Assembly: GCA_934230325.1 (NCBI GenBank)
Contig: CAKQEP010000008.1
Coordinates: forward strand, 8,932 to 72,931
Source of the DNA: an uncultured Clostridia bacterium
GTDB taxonomy: Bacteria > Bacillota > Clostridia > Christensenellales > CAG-314
Direction: 5' to 3'
Length of the DNA stretch: 64,000 bases
In this document: positions 7,354 to 15,915 of the stretch, piece after piece
How positions within the stretch are numbered: the stretch's first letter is position 1
Layout of the letters: the number at the start of each line of letters is the position of its first letter
Made by a program: the position numbers and the translations under genes
The notes under the pieces: model-generated
What the model was told of the DNA's origin: nothing
Seen by the model: the letters and a program-made list of their open reading frames with translations, nothing else
Databases searched by the model: none

Positions 7354-8739
7354 ATGGATTACCGTATAGAAAAAGATACGATGGGCGAAGTTAAAGTTCC
7401 CGCAGACAAATACTGGGCTGCTCAAACGGAAAGAAGCCGCCAAAACTTTAAGATAGGCGGCGAGTTGATGCCGCGCGAGATTACTCGCGCGTTTGGAATA
7501 CTCAAAAAAGCGGCGGCGACGGCAAACTTTAATCTCGGCAAACTTTCGGAGGAAAAATTGTCGGCAATTACGGCGGCGTGCGACGAAGTTATTTCCGGAC
7601 AACTCAACGAGCATTTTCCTCTCGTCGTATGGCAAACGGGCAGCGGAACGCAATCCAACATGAACGCCAACGAAGTCATTGCAAACAGAGGCAACCAAAT
7701 CGCGGGCAAAAAATTGTTGCACCCAAACGACGACATAAACAAAAGTCAGAGTTCTAACGACACTTTCCCCACCGCTATGCATATTGCGGCGGTACTTGCC
7801 GTAGAAGACAACCTTTTGCCCGCCATCGACCGACTTTCCGCCACCTTCAAGCGGCTGGAAATCAACAATCGCGGCATAGTCAAAAGCGGCAGAACGCACT
7901 TGCAAGACGCCGTTCCCATCGCTTTTTCGCAGGAAATAAGCGGTTGGCGGATTATGTTGCAAAAGACCAAAAAGCAAATTATCGCTTCTTTGGCGGGACT
8001 CAAAGAACTTGCTTTGGGCGGCACCGCCGTCGGCACGGGACTAAACGCGCCCGTCGGTTTCGATAAGGAATCGGCAAAGCAAGTGAGTATACTCACGGGC
8101 AAAAACTTTGTCACAGCAACCAACAAATTCCACGCGCTCACTTCTAAAGACGCCGTAGTGTTTACGCACGGAGCGATAAAGGCTTTGGCGTGCAACCTTA
8201 TGAAGATAGCAAACGACGTGCGCTGGCTTGCGTCGGGACCGAGAGACGGTTTGGGAGAAATCACCATTCCGGAAAACGAGCCCGGCTCCTCTATTATGCC
8301 GGGTAAGGTCAACCCGACTCAATGCGAATCTATGACGATGGTTGCCGTGCAGGTAATGGCAAACGACGTGGCGGTCACTATAGGCGCGTCGCAAGGCAAT
8401 TTTGAACTCAACGTGTTTATGCCCGTCATAGCCTACAACTTTTTGCAATCGGTCAAACTTCTTTCCGACGGGATACGTTCTTTTGACGAGCATTGCGCCG
8501 TCGGCATAAAAGCCAACAAAGCCAAGATGGCTCACAACCTAAACAATTCTTTGATGTTGGTGACTGCGCTCAATCCCTACATCGGGTACGAAAACGCCGC
8601 AAAAACGGCAAAAAAAGCCTTTAAGGAAAACATTTCTTTAAAGGAAGCGTGCGTAAAACTCGGATTTTTGACGGCGGAAAAATTCGACGAAGTGTTCCGC
8701 CCCCAAGATATGGCGTTTCCGCACAAAAATCAAAAATAA
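7354..8739 (+). CDS. fumC: Fumarate hydratase, class II
   Basis: A 461-aa homotetrameric, cofactor-free fumarase interconverting malate and fumarate. Family hallmarks: GSGTQSNMNANEV, SSNDTFPTAMH, the TH motif (GRTHLQDA), and the superfamily signature GSSIMPGKVNPTQCES. Full length for the class. GGAGG precedes the ATG. It lies 88 nt after mdh and 16 nt before hdrB. The oxygen-stable class II enzyme is used although the surrounding genes are all oxygen-sensitive iron-sulfur proteins. Confidence 0.95.
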   Translation: MDYRIEKDTMGEVKVPADKYWAAQTERSRQNFKIGGELMPREITRAFGILKKAAATANFNLGKLSEEKLSAITAACDEVISGQLNEHFPLVVWQTGSGTQSNMNANEVIANRGNQIAGKKLLHPNDDINKSQSSNDTFPTAMHIAAVLAVEDNLLPAIDRLSATFKRLEINNRGIVKSGRTHLQDAVPIAFSQEISGWRIMLQKTKKQIIASLAGLKELALGGTAVGTGLNAPVGFDKESAKQVSILTGKNFVTATNKFHALTSKDAVVFTHGAIKALACNLMKIANDVRWLASGPRDGLGEITIPENEPGSSIMPGKVNPTQCESMTMVAVQVMANDVAVTIGASQGNFELNVFMPVIAYNFLQSVKLLSDGIRSFDEHCAVGIKANKAKMAHNLNNSLMLVTALNPYIGYENAAKTAKKAFKENISLKEACVKLGFLTAEKFDEVFRPQDMAFPHKNQK

Positions 8740-8755
8740 GGATGACGCAAAGTAA

Positions 8756-9532
8756 ATGAAGATAAATTATTTTCCCGGTTGCACCTTAAAAACAAAAGCA
8801 AAAGACCTTGACAGATACGCAAGGCTTTCCGCCGCCGCTCTCGGCGTCGATATGCAGGAAATACCCGAGTGGCAGTGTTGCGGAGCGGTGTACCCGACGG
8901 CTCAAGACGAAATCGCTACAAAACTCGCGGCAATACGCGCGTTGGATTACGCAAAACACAACGGCGGCAAACTTCTCACTCTTTGCTCTGCCTGCCACAA
9001 CGTGCTTAAACGCGTAAACGACGATATGAAAAACGACCGCGAAATAAGGTTTAAAGCAAACAACTACCTTGCTTTAGACGAGCCGTACTGCGGAGAAACG
9101 CAGGTCGTACATTATCTGGAAATGCTTAAATCCGACGTCGGATTTGACAATATCGCAAAAAAAGTCGTAAAACCTCTCGACAAAAAGGTCGGGGCGTATT
9201 ACGGCTGTCTTTTGTTGCGACCGAGCAAAGTTATGGCGTTTGACAATGCGGAAAATCCTTCTATTTTGGAGGATTTTTTGCGCGCGATAGGCGGCTCGCC
9301 CGTTTTTTACGCTATGCGCAACGAGTGTTGCGGCGCGTACGTATCGCTCAAAAACAATCAACTTGCTCAAAAAAACGCCGAACGTATCATACAAAACGCA
9401 ACGGCGCACGGAGCGGAAGCGTTGGTAACGGCTTGTCCGCTCTGCCTGTACAATTTACGCAAAAACGGCGGCGACAAACTTCCCGTCGTATACTTTACCG
9501 AGTTGTTGGCGCAAGCGTTGGGGGTGGAATAA
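8756..9532 (+). CDS. hdrB: Heterodisulfide reductase-like subunit B
   Basis: A 258-aa protein with two complete CCG domains: Cys9, Cys41-Cys42, Cys77-Cys80, and Cys151, Cys191-Cys192, Cys227-Cys230. In methanogen HdrB these bind two non-cubane [4Fe-4S] clusters that reduce the CoM-S-S-CoB heterodisulfide. This bacterium would not use that disulfide, so the natural acceptor is open; the operon points to fumarate or an intermediate thiol/disulfide carrier. The stop is immediately followed by the hdrC ATG. Confidence 0.93.
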   Translation: MKINYFPGCTLKTKAKDLDRYARLSAAALGVDMQEIPEWQCCGAVYPTAQDEIATKLAAIRALDYAKHNGGKLLTLCSACHNVLKRVNDDMKNDREIRFKANNYLALDEPYCGETQVVHYLEMLKSDVGFDNIAKKVVKPLDKKVGAYYGCLLLRPSKVMAFDNAENPSILEDFLRAIGGSPVFYAMRNECCGAYVSLKNNQLAQKNAERIIQNATAHGAEALVTACPLCLYNLRKNGGDKLPVVYFTELLAQALGVE

Positions 9533-9919
9533 ATGGATATTTTGGAAGAATGCAAACAATTGTTATCCGCTTGCCGCACCGACGTAAAAAAATGTATGAA
9601 ATGCGGTAAATGCTCGGGGAGATGCCCCGCTTTTGACGATATGGACTTAAAACCGCATCAATTTGTTACCTTGCTTGCAAAAGGAGAAGTCGAAAGGCTT
9701 TTTAAAAGCTCGGCCGTATGGAATTGCCTTTCCTGCATGGCGTGCGTAGAAAGGTGTCCGCGAGGCGTTGCGCCGCAAGGCGTGATAGAAGCGGTACGCA
9801 ACGCCGTCATCAGACCGCAAGGCGGCAACGGGTTGGCGGCGGAAGATATACCCCCCGTCGTTACCGACGACTTGCCGCAACAACTGTTGGTAAGCGCATA
9901 CAGAAAATACAACAAATAA
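9533..9919 (+). CDS. hdrC: Heterodisulfide reductase-like subunit C
   Basis: A 128-aa iron-sulfur protein with two [4Fe-4S] sites: Cys21/24/27/31 and Cys65/68/71/75. The Cys-Pro-containing second cluster (CVERCPRG) is typical. HdrC relays electrons between HdrA and HdrB. It starts directly at the hdrB stop, a sign of tight coupling. Confidence 0.93.
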   Translation: MDILEECKQLLSACRTDVKKCMKCGKCSGRCPAFDDMDLKPHQFVTLLAKGEVERLFKSSAVWNCLSCMACVERCPRGVAPQGVIEAVRNAVIRPQGGNGLAAEDIPPVVTDDLPQQLLVSAYRKYNK

Positions 9920-9938
9920 CTTTTTTCGGAGAATATAC

Positions 9939-11930
9939 ATGCAAAAAATAGGTGTTTTTATATGCTGGTGCGGTAGCAACATAGCCGCTACGGTAGACGT
10001 AATTAGGCTTGCGCAGGAAATTAAAGCGGAGCCAAACGTCGTATACGCGGCGGATTACCAGTATATGTGTTCCGAAAACGGGCAACAACTGATAAAAAAC
10101 GCAATCGAGCAATACGGTTTGACGGGCATAGTGATAGGTTCTTGTTCCCCCCGCATGCACGAAGCGACCTTTCGCAAGGCGGCGGAAAGTCAAGGGCTAA
10201 ACCCTTATATGGTAGAAGTCGCAAACCTTCGCGAGCAGTGCAGTTGGATACACAAGGACAAGGAACAAGCGACGCAAAAGGCGTTGATTCTTTTGCGTAC
10301 CGCGATAGCCAAAGTTCGTCTTGACGCGCCGCTCACCGCAGGAGAAAGCCCCGTCACAAAGCGCGCTTTGGTTATCGGCGGCGGCATTGCGGGCATACAA
10401 GCCGCTCTCGACATAGCGGAAGCGGGTTTCCCCGTCGACATAGTAGAAAAAAATCCCACTATCGGCGGCAGAATGGCGCAACTCGACAAAACTTTTCCCA
10501 CGTTGGACTGTTCGGCGTGCATTTTGACGCCAAAAATGGTGGATTGCGCTCAAAACGAAAAGATTGATATTCTTGCCTATTCCGAAGTGGAAGAAGTCAA
10601 GGGTTTTGTCGGCAACTTTAAAGTCAAAATAAGAAAAAAAGCGCGGTACGTCGATACGACAAAGTGTACCGGCTGCAAAGTGTGTACGGAAAAGTGTCCT
10701 TCCAAAAAAGGACTCAACGAGTTTAATATGAAACTCAACAACCGTACCGCTATATATATCCCCTTTGCGCAGGCTATCCCCAACGCCGCCGTCATAGACC
10801 CCGAGCAGTGTCTAAAACTCAAAACGGGCAAATGCGGCATTTGTCAAAAGTTTTGCGGAGCAGGCGCGATAAATTACGATATGAAAGACGAGTTTATCGA
10901 GAGAGAGTACGGCGCGATTGTGGTTGCGACGGGATTTCGCCCGATAAACCTCGACAACTTCAACGAGTTCGGTTACAACGACAGCAAAGACGTTGTGACT
11001 TCTTTGGAGTTGGAGCGGCTCATGAACGCCGCAGGACCTACCAACGGCGTGCTTTTGCGTCCGTCGGACAACACGCACCCCAAAGTCGTCACCTTTATTC
11101 AGTGCGTCGGCTCGCGCGACGTTTCCGGTTGCGGAAAGCCGTACTGCTCAAAAATCTGCTGTATGTACACGGCAAAACACGCTATGCTCATACGAGAAAA
11201 GTATCCCGACACGCAAGTTCACGTGTTTTATATCGACGTGAGGTCGGCGGGCAAAAACTACGACGAGTTTTATCGTAGGGCGGTGGAGCAGTACGACGTA
11301 GACTACATTAAGGGTATGGTGGGCAAGGTTTACGAGCAGGACGGCAAACTTATGGTGCAAGGCTCGGACTTGTTGGACAACAAACAAATCACAATTGCTT
11401 CCGACCTCGTAGTGCTCGCAACGGCGATAGAACCCGAGCCGTCGGTACGCAAAATAGCCACGTTGCTCACGGCAAGCATAGACACCAACAACTTTTTAAA
11501 CGAATCTCACCCCAAACTTCGCCCCGTAGAGAGTCCGACGGCGGGAGTTTTTCTTGCGGGAGTTTGTCAAGGACCTAAAGACATACCGGAAACGGTTTCT
11601 CAAGCGTCGGCTTGCGCGGCAAAGGTAATAGGATTGTTGGTAAAAGACAACCTAAAAACAAACCCGTGCGTTGCCCACCCCGACCAAAACGCTTGCAACG
11701 GCTGTTCTCAATGCGCCAACGTATGCGCGTACGGCGCGATAACCTACGTTGACAAAGAGTTTCGTATCGGCGGCGGCAAAACGGAAGTTCGCCGCGTCGC
11801 GTCGGTCAACCCCGCAGTTTGTCAAGGTTGCGGCGCTTGCACCGTCACTTGCCCGTCGGGAGCGATGGATTTGTCGGGATTCAGTCACGGTCAGATAATG
11901 TCGGAGATAGAAGCGATATGCAGGAAGTAA
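9939..11930 (+). CDS. hdrA: Heterodisulfide reductase-like flavoprotein subunit A (electron-bifurcating candidate)
   Basis: A 663-aa protein and the flavin-based bifurcation centre of Hdr complexes. Order: N-terminal domain with Cys9/Cys11 and Cys69, FAD-binding Rossmann motif GGGIAGIQAA (147-156) with IGGRMAQLDKTFP, an inserted [4Fe-4S] motif (Cys243/246/249/253), an additional Cys group (CLKLKTGKCGICQKFCG), and two C-terminal ferredoxin motifs (CNGCSQCANVC and CQGCGACTVTC). Length matches single-copy HdrA. In HdrA the FAD splits electron pairs between a high-potential branch (via HdrC and HdrB) and low-potential ferredoxin. Here electrons should arrive from NADH through FlxABCD. Its 3' end overlaps flxD by 13 nt. 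Confidence 0.93.
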   Translation: MQKIGVFICWCGSNIAATVDVIRLAQEIKAEPNVVYAADYQYMCSENGQQLIKNAIEQYGLTGIVIGSCSPRMHEATFRKAAESQGLNPYMVEVANLREQCSWIHKDKEQATQKALILLRTAIAKVRLDAPLTAGESPVTKRALVIGGGIAGIQAALDIAEAGFPVDIVEKNPTIGGRMAQLDKTFPTLDCSACILTPKMVDCAQNEKIDILAYSEVEEVKGFVGNFKVKIRKKARYVDTTKCTGCKVCTEKCPSKKGLNEFNMKLNNRTAIYIPFAQAIPNAAVIDPEQCLKLKTGKCGICQKFCGAGAINYDMKDEFIEREYGAIVVATGFRPINLDNFNEFGYNDSKDVVTSLELERLMNAAGPTNGVLLRPSDNTHPKVVTFIQCVGSRDVSGCGKPYCSKICCMYTAKHAMLIREKYPDTQVHVFYIDVRSAGKNYDEFYRRAVEQYDVDYIKGMVGKVYEQDGKLMVQGSDLLDNKQITIASDLVVLATAIEPEPSVRKIATLLTASIDTNNFLNESHPKLRPVESPTAGVFLAGVCQGPKDIPETVSQASACAAKVIGLLVKDNLKTNPCVAHPDQNACNGCSQCANVCAYGAITYVDKEFRIGGGKTEVRRVASVNPAVCQGCGACTVTCPSGAMDLSGFSHGQIMSEIEAICRK

Positions 11931-12367
11931 ATCAAAACAATCAGTACGTACCAAATATAGTTGCCTTTTGTTGCAACTGGTGTTCTTATGCGGGGGCGGA
12001 CCTTGCGGGTTCTGCGCGGCTGTCATACCCCGCCAACGTCAAAATTATCAGAGTGCCCTGTTCTTGCCGAGTCAACCCGACTTTTGTACTCAAAGCCTTT
12101 CAGCGGGGAGCGGACGGCGTGATAATTTGCGGCTGTCATCCCGGAGATTGCCACTACGTGACGGGCAACTATTACGCAAGAAGGCGGCTGTCCTTGCTGT
12201 TTGATTTTCTCGACTATCTCGGGATAGAAAAACAACGCACCCGCGTCGAGTGGGTTTCGGCGGCAGAAGGCGCAAAATTTTCCGCAGTTATGAACGACTT
12301 TGTGGCGCAGGTCGCCGCTCTCGGAGAAAACAAGCGTCTTTGTGACCTCAGAGTCAAAGGAGAATGA
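11918..12367 (+). CDS. flxD: FlxD/MvhD-like hydrogenase iron-sulfur subunit
   Basis: A 149-aa protein of the MvhD/FrhD family (F420-nonreducing hydrogenase iron-sulfur subunit). Cys pattern: AFCCNWCSYAGAD, VPCSCRVNP, and CGCHPGDCHY. It binds a [2Fe-2S] cluster and passes electrons from the oxidoreductase module into HdrA. I chose the ATG at 11918, inside the hdrA tail, because it gives the family's short N-terminus; an upstream start would add unrelated residues. It also overlaps flxC by 4 nt (ATGA). In this operon it replaces the hydrogenase link of methanogens with the Flx link. Confidence 0.92.
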   Translation: MQEVNQNNQYVPNIVAFCCNWCSYAGADLAGSARLSYPANVKIIRVPCSCRVNPTFVLKAFQRGADGVIICGCHPGDCHYVTGNYYARRRLSLLFDFLDYLGIEKQRTRVEWVSAAEGAKFSAVMNDFVAQVAALGENKRLCDLRVKGE

Positions 12368-13353
12368 CGGTGACGGCTTTAAGCGACGCATTAACAAAAA
12401 AAGCAAAAGAACTTCTCGACCAAAAAAAGGTTGACAGAGTGGTAGGTTGGACAAAGGGAGAGTTTGCGCACGACCCGAGTCCCGCCGTATTTGAGAGTTC
12501 CGCCGAGTTGTCGGATTTTGTTTACGACGACTTTTGCGGAGCAAACCTATCCAAATATCTCATAGCGCAAAGCAAAAAACAAGGCAAAACCGCCGTGTTT
12601 TTAAAGCCTTGCGACACTTACAGTTTTAATCAGTTGGTAAAGGAAAACAGAATAAACCGCGACGACGTACTCGTAATAGGCGTGGAGTGTCAAGGCAAAA
12701 TCGACGACTTTAAAACGGAAAAATGCGGGATAACCGGCGTCACGGGAGAAAGGTACGACGGCAACGACGTGATTTTTGATACCGCTGACGGCGTAAAAAC
12801 GGCAAAAAAGCAAGACGTATTGTTGGAAAAATGCCTGACCTGCAAAAGCAAAAAGTTTGCCGTATCGGACGAAACGATAGTTTTGCAAGATATGCAAGAG
12901 TCCGACCTCGACAGATTCAGCAAGGTAAAAGAGTTGGAGGGTATGTCCCCCGACGAGCGGTTTGCGTTTTGGAAAAACGAGTTGTCCCGTTGCATACGGT
13001 GCAACGCCTGCCGCAACGTATGCCCCGCTTGTTCCTGCGTCAAATGCGTGTTTGACAACCCCAAATCGGGCGTGGCGGCAAAAGCCAACGACGACGCCTT
13101 TGAGGAGCAACTTTTTCACGTTATCCGCGCGTTTCACGTGGCGGGACGTTGCACGGACTGCGGAGAATGTTCTCGCGTATGTCCGCAACGCATACCCTTG
13201 CACCTTATCAACAGAAAGTTTATCAAAGACATAAACGTTTTGTACGGCGATTATCAGGCGGGACAAGACGCGGAGGGCAAAACCCCCGTCACCGACTACT
13301 CTTGCGACGACCCCGATCCCAAAGACGCATTGACAAAAACGGAGGGCAAATGA
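12364..13353 (+). CDS. flxC: FlxC-like dicluster ferredoxin with FdhB/FrhB-like N-terminal domain
   Basis: A 329-aa protein. The N-terminal ~170 residues resemble the coenzyme F420 hydrogenase/dehydrogenase beta family (LKPCDTYSFNQLVKE, VIGVECQGKI, CLTCKSKKF). The C-terminal part binds two [4Fe-4S] clusters (Cys210/213/216/220 and Cys263/266/269/273). In the described FlxABCD-HdrABC complexes of anaerobes (for example Desulfovibrio) two ferredoxin-like subunits connect the NAD(P)H-binding FlxA with FlxD and HdrA. The letters C and B are assigned by gene order and may be swapped. Confidence 0.8.
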   Translation: MTVTALSDALTKKAKELLDQKKVDRVVGWTKGEFAHDPSPAVFESSAELSDFVYDDFCGANLSKYLIAQSKKQGKTAVFLKPCDTYSFNQLVKENRINRDDVLVIGVECQGKIDDFKTEKCGITGVTGERYDGNDVIFDTADGVKTAKKQDVLLEKCLTCKSKKFAVSDETIVLQDMQESDLDRFSKVKELEGMSPDERFAFWKNELSRCIRCNACRNVCPACSCVKCVFDNPKSGVAAKANDDAFEEQLFHVIRAFHVAGRCTDCGECSRVCPQRIPLHLINRKFIKDINVLYGDYQAGQDAEGKTPVTDYSCDDPDPKDALTKTEGK

Positions 13354-13354
13354 T

Positions 13355-14380
13355 ATGTTAAAAATCAAAAAAACCGACCTTCCATCCTTTTTTAATACCA
13401 TATCCCAAAGTATGCCCGTCTACGCGCCCATACGCAAAAACGGCATAACGGATTACGGTTTTTACGACCAAAGTTCCCAAGTAGATATAGACACGTTAAA
13501 GACGGCAAAATCCCCCAAAGACGTGTTTTTCCCTCAAAGCGAGACGATGATGAAGTTTTGCACGGACGGCAAAAACATTACGGTACAAGACGTCAGAAAA
13601 CCGCAAAACCCCTTTTTGGTGTTTGGCGTGAGAGCGTGCGACTACAAGGCTTTTGGTATTCTCGACAACGTGTTTTTGGCAGAACCCGTTGACACTTACT
13701 ACAAAATGCGGCGCGACGCGGGCGTGGTTTTTACTCTCTCTTGCGCAAAACCGCAGGAAAGTTGCTTTTGTACCGTGTTCGGCATAAACCCGACCGAGCC
13801 CGACGGCGACGCGACTTGTTGGGCGGACAACGATTACCTTTACTTAAACCCAAACACGCAAAAAGGTCAACGAGTTTTGGATTTGGTAAGCGACTTGACG
13901 CAACCTTGCGACCAAACCGCCGTCGACAAAATCAAAAAAAATACCGACGAGGCGTTGCAAAAACTTCCTCTCAAAAATCTCGACCTCACCCCCTTTAAAC
14001 CGCAAAATCTCAACAAACTGTTCAACCTCCCCGTTTGGGAAGAGTTGTCGCAGGCGTGTTTAGGTTGCGGCGCGTGTACCTTCGTATGCCCCACCTGTCA
14101 ATGCTTTGACATAAGGGACTTTAAAACAAACAAAGACGTATTGAGATTCCGTTGTTGGGATTCCTGTATGTACTCCGACTTTACGCAGATGGCGGCAGAA
14201 AACCCCCGCACGACTCAAATGCAACGTTATCGTCAGAGATTTATGCACAAATTAGTGTATTATCCGTCGCAGTACGGCGAGTATTCCTGCGTCGGGTGCG
14301 GGCGGTGCGTGACAAAATGCCCGCAACGCTTAAACATAGCAAAAGTGATAAAACGTATCGGGAGGGACTGGCATGATTAA
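13355..14380 (+). CDS. flxB: FlxB-like dicluster ferredoxin (AsrA/hydrogenase beta-like)
   Basis: A 341-aa iron-sulfur protein resembling the A subunit of anaerobic sulfite reductase and the beta subunit of sulfhydrogenase. N-terminal part with FGVRACDYKAF; two [4Fe-4S] sites at Cys235/238/241/245 and Cys312/315/318/322, separated by a segment with CWDSCMYSDFT. It should take electrons from FlxA. GGAGGG precedes the start, which is 1 base past the flxC stop. It overlaps flxA by 8 nt. Confidence 0.85.
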   Translation: MLKIKKTDLPSFFNTISQSMPVYAPIRKNGITDYGFYDQSSQVDIDTLKTAKSPKDVFFPQSETMMKFCTDGKNITVQDVRKPQNPFLVFGVRACDYKAFGILDNVFLAEPVDTYYKMRRDAGVVFTLSCAKPQESCFCTVFGINPTEPDGDATCWADNDYLYLNPNTQKGQRVLDLVSDLTQPCDQTAVDKIKKNTDEALQKLPLKNLDLTPFKPQNLNKLFNLPVWEELSQACLGCGACTFVCPTCQCFDIRDFKTNKDVLRFRCWDSCMYSDFTQMAAENPRTTQMQRYRQRFMHKLVYYPSQYGEYSCVGCGRCVTKCPQRLNIAKVIKRIGRDWHD

Positions 14381-15200
14381 GGAAAATCTTATTCCGACGG
14401 TGTGCAACGTCATCGACATACGCAAAGATACCGCCGACGTAAAAACTTTTAGGGTGGTTGACCTAAACGGCAAAAAACCCTTTGAACATCTACCCGGTCA
14501 ATGCGCGATGATATCTTTACCGAGCGTAGGCGAAAGTATGTTTTCCATCACTTCTTCCCCCACCAACGAGGACTATATGGAGTTTTCGATAAAGAAGTGC
14601 GGGTGCGTGACCGACGTCATACATTCCATAGAAGTCGGTCAGCAAGTGACGGTGAGAGGACCGTACGGCAAAAACTTTCCCGTAGAAACCGATTTTAAAG
14701 GCAAGGATTTGTTGTTTATTGCCGGCGGGATAGGTCTTGCGCCCTTACGCAGCGTGATAAATTACGTCAGGCATTACAGAAAAAATTACGGCAAGGTCAC
14801 CGTCATATACGGCGCGCGGACAAAAGACGATTTTGTCGATATAGAAGAAATCACAAAAGAGTGGCAAAACGCGCCCGACTTTAAAGTGTACCTTACCATC
14901 GACAAGCCGCAGGAAGGTTGGGACGGTCACGTCGGATTTGTCCCCGCTTACGTCAAGGAAATCAATCCCGACCCCTCCGTTACGGCGATAATATGCGGAC
15001 CGCCCATTATGATAAAGTTTACGCTTGCGGGGCTGTTGGAACTCGGTTTTTCCAAACAGCGAGTGTACACGACGCTGGAAATGCGTATGAAGTGCGGCAT
15101 CGGCAAATGCGGCAGATGCAACGTCGGGGACAAATTTGTATGCAAAGACGGTCCCGTATTCCGAATGGACCAACTGGACCAACTTCCCAACGAATATTGA
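14373..15200 (+). CDS. flxA: FlxA-like NAD(P)H:acceptor oxidoreductase (FAD, NAD and [2Fe-2S])
   Basis: A 275-aa protein of the ferredoxin-reductase superfamily, like AsrB and dihydroorotate dehydrogenase electron transfer subunit. FAD domain (1-105) with PGQCAMISLP and MFSITSSP, NAD domain (110-215) with IAGGIGLAPLRS and CGPPIMIK, and a C-terminal [2Fe-2S] site (Cys241/246/249/257). It would oxidise NADH and feed FlxB/FlxC, FlxD and HdrA. The usual FAD-binding Arg of RxxS is Met here (MFSI). Its presence is the reason to call the complex Flx-Hdr rather than Mvh-Hdr. Confidence 0.9.
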   Translation: MIKENLIPTVCNVIDIRKDTADVKTFRVVDLNGKKPFEHLPGQCAMISLPSVGESMFSITSSPTNEDYMEFSIKKCGCVTDVIHSIEVGQQVTVRGPYGKNFPVETDFKGKDLLFIAGGIGLAPLRSVINYVRHYRKNYGKVTVIYGARTKDDFVDIEEITKEWQNAPDFKVYLTIDKPQEGWDGHVGFVPAYVKEINPDPSVTAIICGPPIMIKFTLAGLLELGFSKQRVYTTLEMRMKCGIGKCGRCNVGDKFVCKDGPVFRMDQLDQLPNEY

Positions 15201-15227
15201 CGCTACAAAAAAAAGGAACGGAAACAA

Positions 15228-15902
15228 ATGGAAAACACAGTAAACGTTTATTTTTTCGGAAAAAAATATCAAGTGCCATCTTCGCTCACCATAATGAAAG
15301 CGATGGAATACGCAGGTTATCAATTAGTGCGCGGGTGCGGGTGCAGAAACGGTTTTTGCGGCGCGTGCGCCACTATTTACCGCATAAAGGGCAAGCAGGA
15401 ACTCAAAACCTGCCTTGCGTGCCAACAGCAAGTAGAAGAAGGTATGTACGTCGCGACGTTGCCCTTTTTCCCTTTGGTCAAGCAAGTATACGACGTAGAA
15501 AAAATAAAGCCTACCGAGCAGATAATGATGCAACTGTACCCCGAAATTTACAGTTGCATAGGTTGCAACGCTTGCACAAAAGCCTGCCCGCAAGGTCTTA
15601 AAGTTATGCAATACATAGCCTACGCCCAACGCGGAGAGTACAAGAAGTGCGCGGAAGAAAGTTTTGACTGCGTTATGTGCGGGATATGTTCTTCGCGCTG
15701 TCCTGCGGGCATATCTCACCCGCAAGTCGCAGAACTCGCAAGGCGTCTTTACGGCAAATATCTTGCGCCGGAGTGCAAACATTTGGAAAAAAGAGTTGCG
15801 GAAATAAATCGCGGCGATTTTGACAAGATAATGCAAGACGTTATGGGCAAACCCGTCGAACAACTCAAACAACTTTACAACGCGCGGGATATAGAAAAAT
15901 AA
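15228..15902 (+). CDS. frdB: Fumarate reductase/succinate dehydrogenase iron-sulfur subunit (soluble type)
   Basis: A 224-aa protein. N-terminal plant-type ferredoxin domain with a [2Fe-2S] site (Cys37/39/44/47 and Cys62/65 region), then two ferredoxin motifs Cys110/113/116/120 and Cys148/151/154/158, both with Cys-Pro. Classical FrdB carries [2Fe-2S], [4Fe-4S] and [3Fe-4S] clusters; here all eight C-terminal ligands for two [4Fe-4S] clusters are kept. This resembles the N-terminal half of methanogen thiol:fumarate reductase TfrB, whose C-terminal half is an HdrB-like CCG domain. Here that domain exists as a separate gene, hdrB, in the same operon. It follows flxA by 27 nt. Confidence 0.85.
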   Translation: MENTVNVYFFGKKYQVPSSLTIMKAMEYAGYQLVRGCGCRNGFCGACATIYRIKGKQELKTCLACQQQVEEGMYVATLPFFPLVKQVYDVEKIKPTEQIMMQLYPEIYSCIGCNACTKACPQGLKVMQYIAYAQRGEYKKCAEESFDCVMCGICSSRCPAGISHPQVAELARRLYGKYLAPECKHLEKRVAEINRGDFDKIMQDVMGKPVEQLKQLYNARDIEK

Positions 15903-15915
15903 GGAGAGCAAAATT